Source of the DNA: Anaeromyces robustus
Taxonomy: Eukaryota; Neocallimastigomycota; Neocallimastigomycetes; Neocallimastigales; Neocallimastigaceae
DNA: 50,000 nt
Assembly (NCBI GenBank): GCA_002104895.1
Contig: MCFG01000091.1
Span: forward strand, 15,001-65,000
Direction: 5' to 3'
Part shown: piece by piece, positions 23,772 to 34,529 of the stretch
Position numbering within the stretch: the first letter of the stretch is position 1
How the letters are laid out: each line of letters begins with the position of its first letter
The notes under the pieces: generated by a model
Told to the model about the DNA's origin: nothing
Databases searched by the model: none
Seen by the model: only the letters and a program-made list of their open reading frames with translations
Made by a program: the position numbers and the translations under genes

Positions 23772-26700
23772 ATGCAAAATAATTTAATAGAAAAAGACGT
23801 TGGAGAAAACAAAAGATTATCAACAGCTACGAGTATTTCTCTTTCCGTTGCAACGTCAGCGTCTCCTTCCCTTCTATCTGAAACTTCCAATACTAATTCA
23901 TTACTTTCAAAATCCCCAACTTCATCAATATCAAATTTTAGTAATCAGAATTCATTAAAAGAATCAAAATCGGATGATAAGAAGAAATTTAAAAAAGTTT
24001 TTCATAAATTTTTTAAATCAAAAATATTTACTACTGGAAGTAGTGGCCATTTACATGTACCTCATCATCGTCATAAGAAAAACAATAGTTATAGCCATAG
24101 CGTGAATAGCGACAATGGGATTTATGAGAAAAATGTTTATGATAATTCTAATCAGATTAATAGTAAAGCAAATACAAATGTTAATTCAAATTTAAGTCAG
24201 AATGCTAATACAGTTTCAACTTCTAGACCTGCTTCATTGTTATTTAATGATAATAAGAGCAATTCAAAGCAGGTTAATGTTGATAATTATTTAACTACTC
24301 CATATAAATCATTCTCACAGTCAAATGAAGAAGATAAAAATAAGAAGGCATTTCCAATGTCGTATTATAATTTACAAGAATTAAAGCAAAAGTTAAAAAG
24401 TGAAACTGAGTGTAATATGTGTACTGAAAAGTTATCAGCAAAAGAATTTGCAGCTGAAGTGGGAATTCCTATTATTGAAGAAGATGAAGATCATGATAGT
24501 TATATAAGCAACCATCATATGCACCATCCATCATTTCATTCTGTTAATGGAATACAAAGTACTTATTGTTCAACCAAATCTTATGGTCCTCGTTTAGATT
24601 TATCCATATTTGATCCTCCCACAGAAAAATTAAATGAATCTACTAAATCAATAATCACTAAATTTCCTAGTCAAAATATTAATGAAACATTGGATAGTAA
24701 AAATAGATTATCAATAGAATCCCTTTTTGATTCAAAAGATTCATGTAATGAAAGTATTGAAATTGTAAATGTAGATGGACTATCAAACAATGAAACTGAG
24801 CAAAAAATGTTAGTAAAAAAAGATACTGATAAGAAATCTGATATTGAAGCTACAACTCCAACAAGACCAGATCGTACAAAGAAGTTAAGTCGCTTTGAAA
24901 TTGAAGTTTTAAATGGAACTAAAGTTATAGCCCCTATACCACCTAAACTTAATGTTAGTGCTACAGGATCTTTAAAAGATAGTACACCATATATATGCCA
25001 TTCTGCTCAACGAAAAAATTCAACTGGAACTTGTTATTTAAATGCAACTTCTTCACTTCCTAATTTAGATGAATTAAATAAGATTTTAAATAAGAATAAT
25101 GGATATCATACAACACCTTCTTCACCTGCTAGAAGGGATTATGGAATATCTTTAAATAGTGAAAGAAATGATAATGTTTACTTTAATGTTGGTGGTAATA
25201 ATCAGACTAGAAAACCAAGAAGAGTATCTCTATCAAAACATACAAGTACATTAGAAGATAAAAAATTAATAAAAGATGATTCAAAGAAGTCAAAATTAAA
25301 AATTATTGTTGATACATCAGATGATGACTGCCATAATACACCATTAACTTCTTCTTCAACATCATCAGTTTCACCGATTCATTTTGAAGTTAATCATACT
25401 CCATCAACATCTTCTTCTCAGGTTAATGTTTATGGTTTAGATAAAGGAAGTACTTTAACTCGTGATATGACCACAACTATTATTACGCCTGCAACAATTA
25501 ATGATAATGATTCTTCATCCGTAAGTACAAGTGCCACAACTACTCCAAATTGTAATACACCATCTGCTGAAGAATTAAAAAATATTTGGATTGATAAAAC
25601 TATAGGTGGTAATAATAATAATCATGTGAATAAATACCATATTACAAATTTCCAAACTGAAATTAGTAAAGCTGATAAAACAATTCATACAACAACCGCT
25701 TCTCGTATACAGGATGCGATGACCAATATAGACAGTGTCGTATTTCCAATTCAAATTATTAAGACTCCAGTAAATAGTAAATGTAATACTTGCATTAATG
25801 AACGTAATATAAAGAAAAATAGAAAATCAGCATTATCTGAAAGTGTAACTCTTCATGACGATTCAATTGAAAAAGAAAAATCACAGGAAACAATTTCAAA
25901 AAATAATAAGCAGGCAGAAGATGGTTCTGGTGTAGTACAGGTTATTCAGAAAGGTAGATTTACTGTCATGAAAGAACATCATGATTATAAACATGCGGTA
26001 CCCCATCATTATAAATTTGTTATTATTAAAAATCCTAGCTCTAATGTTTTATTACCTCAAACTACCAGTGAAAGTAGTGTTACTTTACCTTCAATACCAT
26101 CTGATAGTGACATTAATTCCAAATCAAATCATTTAAATATTAATCACAGTCATAAAGAAACACTTTCTACAATTATTACTCCTACAACCTCGTCAGGTTT
26201 AACTTATGATCAATTACATTTCCCATCTCTTAGTATTTCTCCTCCAGAATCACCTTCTTCTTCTCGTTCTCAACTTTCAACAATATCTATTCCTCATCAA
26301 CAATTGGCAAATATTGCTGCAGCTTCATTATCTTCAAATTTAAATTTATCTGAAGGTATAGCTTATACCACAACAATAAATTCCAATTGTAATAATAAAT
26401 CAAGTGAATGTTGTAATAAGAATGAAGAACATGTCCTTATTGTCCCAACTAATGATGAAAAACAAAATAATCTTACCTGTATTCAATCTTTTACTTCAGC
26501 CACTAAACCTATATCTTCTTCATTATACATATCTACAATTACACCTGTGGAGTCAACCTCAACGACTAAAGAATTTACAAATTATAGTAACAATGGTCTT
26601 ACAACCACACCTATAAAAGATCAAAGTAATTCCCTTTCAACACAATCATCAAGAGAATTTTCAGCAAATTCATCACCTATTCTTTTCAACCAAATATCAT

Positions 26701-28295
26701 CAACCAATACCTCACCATCCATTAAACCTATAAATATAATAGATACAAATACTAATTCTGAGCCAACGATAAATCTTCAGCAAGAACCTAAATTGGAACC
26801 ATCACAAATCATTTCATTATCAACACCTAATTTAAAATCTAATAATACTGCTTCTAGTTCACAAATATCGATACCAAGTGCTATAATTAATAAATCATCC
26901 TCTTCTATATTAAGTGAATCTAAACCTCCACTTTCACCTCCTATATATCCTACATTAAATAGTACTGTTACTTTAGTTAATAATCAAAATGCCAATCAAA
27001 ATTCAATACTTTCTGAAGATCTTTCTATATACACAAATTATTCAGATGATACCTATATTCATAATGAAAATGAAATTGGTGGCATAAAATTAAATAATAA
27101 TAATAATAACAATAACAACAACAACAACAACAATAATAATAATAATAATAATAATAGTTCTAATACCAATTCAAAACTTTGTGAAGAAATAAATAATGAT
27201 TATAATAAACCTATTCTTCATAGTGAAACTGAAATACGGAAAGTAAATGAAGTTTTAAATTCAATTCGTAAAACTAATTCTGAACAATATCCAAATCAAA
27301 TTAAACCGTATATTTATTCATATGATTCATTAGATCGTGAAAATTCTCTAAATGTTTATGAACCTATAGATATAGAAGAAGATGGTAATCGTACCGATGG
27401 TAGTCATACCCCAATAGAGAAAACTTTTACACAAAAAGCTGGAGTCATTGAAATTAACCCACGTGGAATGGATCGTGAAGTTGTAACAAGTCCATATTTT
27501 AATAAAGAAATTGTAAATAATAAGAAAAAGTATTTCCCTACTCAATCAAGTGATGAAGTTCTTCATCCTCCAGAATATGAAAGAAAAGATTCTTATTGTG
27601 ATTACGATCAAAATGAACATTTTTCATCATTGGAAAGAAAGTATTCAGAAATGTCATCTGTTGATTCATCATATTATAATAAAATTGGAAATGAATTTGA
27701 AAGAAGTAGGGCATATTCAATGAATTCTATGTTTACAGAGGGAAGTTTAAATAATAATACATTAGGATCAGGAAAAAATAGTGTAAAATCTAATTCAATA
27801 ATTACTACTAATACTACACCTACAACAACTACATCTACCACAAATATTAATAATGAATACCCACGTCATCATCCACATCATCATCACTTTTTCGTAATAT
27901 CAAATTCAGAAGCTGATATTCCGACTTCTCAAATTAAATATAATAATGATTATATATCAAAAGATAATAATTGTAATACAAGAGTAGTTATTAGTAGTCG
28001 TCAACATCGTAAATTTGATATTACAACATCGTCAATATCATCAAAAACTCCTTCTATTATTACAAATAAAACAATTAATAGTAATTCAACATCTAATCTT
28101 TTACATCATAAAAGGACTCCAAGTAATTCTAGTAATTTAAGTTCACATAGTCGTTTTACAGTAATAAGAGAATCTTCAGTTCCTAAAAATGTAAATAGTA
28201 TTAATGATAAATCATCTTTATCTACAATTACTTCAGCAACACCAAAGAAACAAAGTAGATTTACAGTTACTCGTCAAGCTATTAATCAAGATTAA
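23772..28295 (+). CDS. 1507-residue disordered protein with six RFx[V/I] motifs
   Basis: A single uninterrupted frame, no intron needed, starting MQNNLIEKDVGENKR. Composition is dominated by Ser, Thr, Asn, Ile and Lys, with no globular domain that I recognise. Visible elements are a basic amphipathic stretch at about 70-85 (KKKFKKVFHKFFKSKIF), His clusters near 96-101 and 1370, an Asn run of 21 at 1108-1128, and many Ser/Thr-Pro sites. Short [R/K]Fx[V/I] motifs occur at 374 (RFEI), 729 (RFTV), 748 (KFVI), 1414 (KFDI), 1461 (RFTV) and 1496 (RFTV). In animals such motifs dock the C-terminal domain of the OSR1/SPAK kinases and their WNK partners. The cluster at the C-terminus, with SRFTV repeated, is not what a random disordered chain would give. 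A scaffold or substrate for a Ste20/GCK-type kinase is a hypothesis. Localisation is unknown. Confidence 0.85.
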   Translation: MQNNLIEKDVGENKRLSTATSISLSVATSASPSLLSETSNTNSLLSKSPTSSISNFSNQNSLKESKSDDKKKFKKVFHKFFKSKIFTTGSSGHLHVPHHRHKKNNSYSHSVNSDNGIYEKNVYDNSNQINSKANTNVNSNLSQNANTVSTSRPASLLFNDNKSNSKQVNVDNYLTTPYKSFSQSNEEDKNKKAFPMSYYNLQELKQKLKSETECNMCTEKLSAKEFAAEVGIPIIEEDEDHDSYISNHHMHHPSFHSVNGIQSTYCSTKSYGPRLDLSIFDPPTEKLNESTKSIITKFPSQNINETLDSKNRLSIESLFDSKDSCNESIEIVNVDGLSNNETEQKMLVKKDTDKKSDIEATTPTRPDRTKKLSRFEIEVLNGTKVIAPIPPKLNVSATGSLKDSTPYICHSAQRKNSTGTCYLNATSSLPNLDELNKILNKNNGYHTTPSSPARRDYGISLNSERNDNVYFNVGGNNQTRKPRRVSLSKHTSTLEDKKLIKDDSKKSKLKIIVDTSDDDCHNTPLTSSSTSSVSPIHFEVNHTPSTSSSQVNVYGLDKGSTLTRDMTTTIITPATINDNDSSSVSTSATTTPNCNTPSAEELKNIWIDKTIGGNNNNHVNKYHITNFQTEISKADKTIHTTTASRIQDAMTNIDSVVFPIQIIKTPVNSKCNTCINERNIKKNRKSALSESVTLHDDSIEKEKSQETISKNNKQAEDGSGVVQVIQKGRFTVMKEHHDYKHAVPHHYKFVIIKNPSSNVLLPQTTSESSVTLPSIPSDSDINSKSNHLNINHSHKETLSTIITPTTSSGLTYDQLHFPSLSISPPESPSSSRSQLSTISIPHQQLANIAAASLSSNLNLSEGIAYTTTINSNCNNKSSECCNKNEEHVLIVPTNDEKQNNLTCIQSFTSATKPISSSLYISTITPVESTSTTKEFTNYSNNGLTTTPIKDQSNSLSTQSSREFSANSSPILFNQISSTNTSPSIKPINIIDTNTNSEPTINLQQEPKLEPSQIISLSTPNLKSNNTASSSQISIPSAIINKSSSSILSESKPPLSPPIYPTLNSTVTLVNNQNANQNSILSEDLSIYTNYSDDTYIHNENEIGGIKLNNNNNNNNNNNNNNNNNNNNNSSNTNSKLCEEINNDYNKPILHSETEIRKVNEVLNSIRKTNSEQYPNQIKPYIYSYDSLDRENSLNVYEPIDIEEDGNRTDGSHTPIEKTFTQKAGVIEINPRGMDREVVTSPYFNKEIVNNKKKYFPTQSSDEVLHPPEYERKDSYCDYDQNEHFSSLERKYSEMSSVDSSYYNKIGNEFERSRAYSMNSMFTEGSLNNNTLGSGKNSVKSNSIITTNTTPTTTTSTTNINNEYPRHHPHHHHFFVISNSEADIPTSQIKYNNDYISKDNNCNTRVVISSRQHRKFDITTSSISSKTPSIITNKTINSNSTSNLLHHKRTPSNSSNLSSHSRFTVIRESSVPKNVNSINDKSSLSTITSATPKKQSRFTVTRQAINQD

Positions 28296-28396
28296 TTTAT
28301 TAATTTAATATTTTATACAAAGAATTTATTTATTATTATTTAAGTATTATATTTATAATATATTCAGAGTGAAATTAAAATGAGAATAAAAAAGAT

Positions 28397-28434
<38 letters not shown>

Positions 28435-28512
28435 GTTTTTTTTCTTTTTTTTTTTATTTTTTTTATTTTTTTTTTTATTTTTTATTTTTGGCTTTTCATT
28501 TTCCTATTTTCA

Positions 28513-28546
<34 letters not shown>

Positions 28547-28664
28547 TATTTATATATTTATATATTTTTATTTTTATAATTATTATTATTATTACATAAT
28601 ATTATGATTTAATATTAATAATAATAATTAATAATTTGAAAATGATAATATATAAAGAAAAAAG

Positions 28665-28696
<32 letters not shown>

Positions 28697-29074
28697 AAAT
28701 GTTGAAGATATATATATAAAGATAAAAGAAAAAAGAAAAAAGAAAAAAGAAAAACAGAAATTTTAAAAGAGGATTTTATTAATTTTTTTTTTTTTTAAAT
28801 TAATAATTTCAATGAATGAAATCCAGTTATTTATTTATTATTTTTTTTTTTTTAATATTTCCAGTGGACCAAAATTATGCAATTTTTAAAATGGGTTAAA
28901 CAAGAATGATCAATTTGTAATTTTTATTTATATTTTAATTAATTTTTTTTTCTTACCAATTTAATTATTATTATTAATCATAGATAATATATAAATGAAT
29001 ATTTTAAGGCAAATCAATTAATAAAAAAAGAAAAAGGTAAAAAATATTTTCGAAATATATACACACACAAAAAA

Positions 29075-29106
<32 letters not shown>

Positions 29107-29426
29107 AGAAAAAAATAACAAAAAAAAAAAAAAAAATAATACAAAAAACCAAAAAAGAAAGAAAGAAAGAAAAAAAAAAAAAAAGCCAAAAAAAAAAAGT
29201 CAAAAAAAAACTAAAAAAAAAAAAAAAAAAATACAAAAAACCAAAAAAAAAAAAAAAAAAAAAAAAACCAAAAAAAAAAAAAAAAAAAAAAAAAGCAAAA
29301 ACAAAAAACAAAAGAACAAAAATAATATAAAAAAAAAAAGAGATCACATATAAACAAACAAACAAAAAAAATTAATAACAATATTAATATCCATCAAGAA
29401 AAAAGAAGACATGTGCCTCAAAATAT

Positions 29427-29458
<32 letters not shown>

Positions 29459-30555
29459 CAATAAAAAAAAAAAGAAAAATTATATTTGTACTTTTAAAGC
29501 CTATATTATTAAATTAAATAAAATTTTATTCTTATATTTTTACACATACTTATAAAATAAAAATAAAATTAAAGCCTTTAGTGTTAATTTTTTTTTTTTT
29601 ATTATTATCTTTTCTTTTTTTTTTTTTTTATATTTTGTATGGATTTTTATATATAATTTTAGTATTAAGAAAGAATTTTGATGTATGCTGAATATATATA
29701 TATATATATATATATATTATGTATTGTATTTATAAAACATCAATTTAATTCTAACACCTTGTACAATGTTCTACCACTTTTGGTATGTATCATTGTATTG
29801 TTAAAAAAAATATCATTCATACTGTTAAATGATAATATTTGGTCATTATTCAATAGGCTTCTTAATTTAATCGAGATGGTTAATATGGATAATAAAGGAT
29901 TATAATTTTTATTATTTTAATATACTTTATAAATTGTATTTATATTTATTAGATTTTATTTTATTTTATTTAATTTTATTTTATTTTTTTTTTTTTTTTA
30001 CTTCTGTTTTATGAATATTTATGAATATTTAGTCTATTTACATATGCATTTTATATCTTGTTTTTTAGGAATTGTTCTTGTCTATTTACTTAAGAATTTT
30101 CTATTACTTTTATTACTTTTTCTTTAATTTCATTCTTAAAAAATATATACATATGGATTTTTTATATATAAAATACCTTTTTTCTATGTATTTTTATTAA
30201 TAATAAATATAATCTTTTTTAAAACTATATTTAAGCATATGATTCCAATAGAATTATATATATATTTTTATAAAAAAATATATTAAAAGAAATTTGGATT
30301 ATTAATTGATTTTTGGGGACTAAAATTTATCGTTCTTTCTTCTTTTTTCTTTTTCTATTAAATTTTTTTTTTAATTATAAAATGTTTAATGGTAGTAAGA
30401 ATAATTAAAAATATTTTTTTTTTATTAAATGTTAAAGTTATATAGTTTTAATAATTATGTCAACTTTATTAATATATTTTTTGATAAAAAGTTACAAATA
30501 TTTAAATTGTTTTTATTTTAATGCAATGTGGTTGATATTATTAAATTAACATTTA
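28296..30555. other. Homopolymer-rich intergenic region
   Basis: It begins with the 3' UTR of the large gene. Long A or T tracts lie at about 28399-28429, 28512-28538, 28666-28693, 29069-29330 (A-rich with scattered C and G) and 29432-29458. Open frames through these are homopolymer artefacts. A 75-codon plus-strand frame at 29678-29905 contains an (AT)n run and has no recognisable feature; I do not call it a gene. Confidence 0.6.
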
Positions 30556-30560
30556 CATTT

Positions 30561-31127
30561 AACACATATTTCACATATATTTCACATATATTTCACATAT
30601 TTCACATATATTTCACATATATTTCACATATTTCACATATATTTCACATATTTCACATATATTTCACATATTTCGCATATATTTCACATATTTCACATAT
30701 ATTTCACATATTTCACATATATTTCACATATTTCACATATTTCACATATATTTCACATATATTTCACATATATTTCACATATATTTCACATATATTTCAC
30801 ATATATTTCACATATATTTCACATATATTTCACATATATTTCACATATATTTCACATATTTCACATATATTTCACATATTTCGCATATATTTCACATATT
30901 TCACATATATTTCACATATTTCACATATATTTCACATATTTCACATATATTTCACATATTTCACATATTTCACATATTTCACATATATTTCACATATTTC
31001 ACATATATTTCACATATTTCACAAATATTTCACATATATTTCACATATTTCACAAATATTTCACATATATTTCACATATTTCACATATTTCACATATATT
31101 TCACATATATTTCACATATTTCAAATA
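30561..31127. repeat. TTTCACATATA / TTTCACATA satellite
   Basis: About 567 bp built from two unit lengths, 11 bp (TTTCACATATA) and 9 bp (TTTCACATA), interleaved, with rare variants such as TTTCGCATA and TTTCACAAATA. None of the three forward frames of the unit contains a stop, so the 201-codon open frame across it is expected by chance and is not evidence of a protein. Confidence 0.95.
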
Positions 31128-31805
31128 TTCTAACATTGAATAATAAAAATAATTTTAACTTGTGTAACAGTAAAATTTCAGCTAAATATTTGATACATAA
31201 AGAAAAGATATTGTTTTTTATTTTAACCATTTTTTTTGTTCATTAAAAAAAAAATAATTGTTACTACTATATATAAAACAGTTAAAACTAATTATTCTTG
31301 GAAAGATGTCCCCTATTTCAAATATGACTCTTCGAAGGATGACTTGTTTTTCAAAAAAAAAAAAAAAAAAAAAAAAAAAGATTCTAAAAAGATGACTTTT
31401 GGAAAGATGAACCACTTTTCAAAAATATCTCTTGGAAAGAAGATATATTTTTCAATAATATTTATTAATATTTATTATTTATATATTATTATATATTATT
31501 ATTATTATTTTGATTGATATTAATTTTTATTATTTTTTATATTTATTCAATTATAAAACTTAAATAAGATATATCTATTATATAAAAATTTATTATTATT
31601 ATTATTTATTACTATTATAATTAGTTATAATCATTATAATCATTATTAATTATTATTATAATTAGTAATAATCATTATTATCATATTAGCTTTTTTTTTT
31701 TTTCAAGTAAAATTATATTAATAATTTATTTACATAAATATTTTATATTAATTTAAATAGTCAAGTATTTTCTATACATATATATAAATACTCATATTAT
31801 ACATA
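31128..31805. other. Intergenic, with a short degenerate repeat around an A tract
   Basis: Near 31299-31445, pieces resembling TTGGAAAGATG recur (CTTGGAAAGATG, CTTCGAAGGATGAC, TTTTGGAAAGATGAAC, CTTGGAAAGAAG) around an A27 tract. A 93-codon plus-strand frame runs through them but includes the homopolymer, and I do not support it as a gene. The rest is AT-rich 3' flank of the LRR-SH3 gene. Confidence 0.5.
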
Positions 31806-32144
31806 TTATTTAATATTCATATTATTTATATTATATTGTGATATATCAAATGAAACATCTGATATATATTCTGTTTCTGTTATATCCATCATGTAAGATT
31901 TATCATCTATAGTTCGATCCATTTCTGAAGTTTCTTCATGTGGTTTCATACTGGTATCATCAATCATTTGTGATGTAGGATTTTCTAAATCAAATTGTCG
32001 TATTAATTGTTCTTCTGTTTCTAATGCTCCATCCATTTCTTTCATGGTTTCTTTTATTTCTTTTATCCATTCTTGATCAGCAGAACGACGTAACATTTTT
32101 TCATTTTTAAGGAATGGTCTGTATTTTTTATAAAGTTCATGTTG

Positions 32145-32191
<47 letters not shown>

Positions 32192-32278
32192 CATTCATAT
32201 TATTATTGTTATTATTGTTCATATTATTATTCATATTCATATTATTCATATTAATATTATTATTTACATTATCATTAA

Positions 32279-32321
<43 letters not shown>

Positions 32322-34529
32322 GTTATCATTAAGTGATTGATATGGTGTTTTATTATCTATGACGACAGGATTATTTCCATAATTATTAATATTATTTAAA
32401 TTATTATTATTATTGTTTTTATTATTATTATTCATATTATTTAAAGCATTATATGTATTAGTATAATGATTTTGCCTATTTCTTTTAGAATTAGAACGTG
32501 AAGATATAGAAGGTTCATGATGATGATGATTTTTATTTTTATTTTTATTTCTACTTTTACTTTTACTTATACTAGTTTCTCTTTGAACAATAGAAGAAAT
32601 TTCTTCTGCAGTTTTTTCTTTAAGATTATCAAGATCTGAAGTTGTTGAAGAATAATAATTAGTATAATCAATAAAAGGTTTTGACATTTGCTTTTTAATT
32701 TTAGAAATTTTCATTAAATTTTCTAAAATTTCATTTATTCTACTATCCATATTATAAAGATCCGTGGAAAGAAGATTAACTTGAATCATACCTTCTTCAT
32801 TTGTTCTTAAATTTTTAACCCAAGCATAACCATTTTCATAAATACATCCTATATCTACTACATCTCCAAAATGTAATTCAATTTCATCTTGTTCTTTTGG
32901 TTCAAAATCACATATTACTCTACCATAAGGATATGAATTTAAATTTGCTTTTATTCTATTTAATTGCTCTTTTAATTTACGTGTTTCTTTAGTTTCTTCA
33001 TCATCATGAGTTCTTTTACGACTATTTGATTTCAAACTTCTTCCATAACTATGTTCTTCAGCACTACCATCATTAGCACTACTAATACGATAATGACTTA
33101 TATCTTTATTTTTATCTTTATAATTAGAATCGTAATTATTATTATTATCATTATCATAATAGTAATTTTGATTTTGATGAGGGTTTTGTTCATCTCTATA
33201 CCTTTCAACAGAAGAATCTTCATCTACCATATAATTACTACTATTACTGAATACAATGCTAGTAATATCTTGATGTTTATTATGTTGAGTATCATAATTA
33301 TTATTATTATTATTATTATTATTATTTGCTGATGTTGAAATTTCATGACTATTACTATAACGGAATAATTTTGAAGAAAATTTTTTTAAAGCATTTTTAT
33401 TTTTTTTAATTTCATTTTCTTTTTCTTCTTCTGAAATCATAGAGTTTTGTACAGAAGCAGCATAGAAAGAACGTTCAGACATAATTTCATCTTGTTGAAC
33501 ATCATTTGATGAATTATTAAAACATGAATGACAACAAACAGTAGTACCCTCTTCATCTTTTTTAATAAAATTTCGGTAATAAATATAAAAAAAGGATAAA
33601 AATAAAATAATTCCAATTAAACTAACAATAATAATTATTGTAATGGAATTATTATTTTTTTTATTCTCTAGTTCACTTCGTTTATTTAAATTATTGACTT
33701 TTTTTATTATTTTATTTTATAAATATAAATAGTAATGTGTAATATAATAAAAAAAATTAGAATATTATCAATTGCATAATTTTAATTATTATTTATTTAA
33801 TATTATTTTATTATTCTTACTTTGATTAATATTATATATATCTTGGTTAGTGGTATCATTAAAATCAAAATCATTATTATTTATTTTTCTATTTATTTAT
33901 CATTATATATATATATATATAATATATTAGTTAATATTTATTTTATTTTTTTTATCATATACTTATTTATTAATATAATAAATAAAATAGTTACATTTGC
34001 TTTAAATTTGGGAAATATGTTGAAATATTAGGAAGTTTTCCGAAAAAATGATTATTTTCAATATTTCTATATTTAATAATTAATAAAAAAAAATTATTAT
34101 AAATATAAATGTATTAAATAATCTCTATAATATATAAATATTATGTATAAAATTATTACATTTTTTGTAGATAGATTAGGTTTTTGAATTTTTCTGGTAT
34201 TTCACTTTTTATATTTAAAGAAGATAAATTTCTAATTATGAAAATATAAATAAAATTAATATTTTTATATTATTAGAAATTTTGCAAATGATAATATATA
34301 ATGTATTAATAAGCTATTACAGATTTTTATTAACTTACAATTCAATTACTTTTTCGGTAAATAATTGACATTTAATATATTTAGAGGGTACACCACAACA
34401 TGAATTTTTTACATTAAATAAATATTCTAAGTTTAATTCTTTAAATATGTTTTCAATAGTTTGGCACTGACCATTACATTTCCATATTAATAAAATAATA
34501 GAAAAGAATATATTGTATAATAGTTTCAT
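31806..34529 (-). CDS. Signal peptide-LRR-transmembrane-SH3 receptor-like protein
   Basis: Five exons on the minus strand: 34339-34529, 34160-34231, 33995-34066, 33821-33888 and 31806-33697, with small GT-AG introns of 93-123 bp. The spliced frame is exactly 765 codons (764 residues). The signal peptide MKLLYNIFFSIILLIWKCNG is followed by a Cys-rich cap (QCQ...NSCCGVP). Then come LRR-type segments: NLSSLNIKSEIPEKFKNLIYLQ, then INIENNHFFGKLPNIS...FPNLKQ. An Asn/Asp-rich linker precedes a membrane helix at about 153-175 (ITIIIIVSLIGIILFLSFFY). The cytoplasmic part has several Asn runs, a charged stretch, and an SH3 domain at about 390-446 (VICDFEPKEQDEIELHFGD, AWVKN, EEGMIQVNLL). The layout suggests a cell-surface sensor that recruits Pro-rich partners. 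Exons 2 and 3 are both 72 nt in the same phase, one LRR each. An internal ATG at 33482 would give a truncated 558-residue protein lacking the membrane helix. Confidence 0.88.

Noticed and set aside
26404-27720. Small frames inside the 1507-residue gene on both strands
   Set aside because: Out-of-frame shadows of a long intact gene with consistent codon use.
29004-29365. Phe-rich minus-strand frames of 61 and 115 codons
   Set aside because: Translations of poly(A)-rich DNA read on the opposite strand.
29678-29905. 75-codon plus-strand frame
   Set aside because: Starts across an (AT)n run and has no recognisable motif. Hydrophobicity alone is not support in this composition.
30528-31133. 201-codon plus-strand open frame (FTYISHIFHIY repeats)
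   Set aside because: It is the translation of a satellite whose unit contains no stop in any forward frame. No other evidence of coding.
31236-31517. 93-codon plus-strand frame with a Lys run
   Set aside because: Runs through an A27 tract, and its coding look comes from short degenerate repeats.
32139-33332. Ile-rich plus-strand frames opposite the LRR-SH3 gene
   Set aside because: Antisense of Asn codon runs (ATT repeats), not independent genes.
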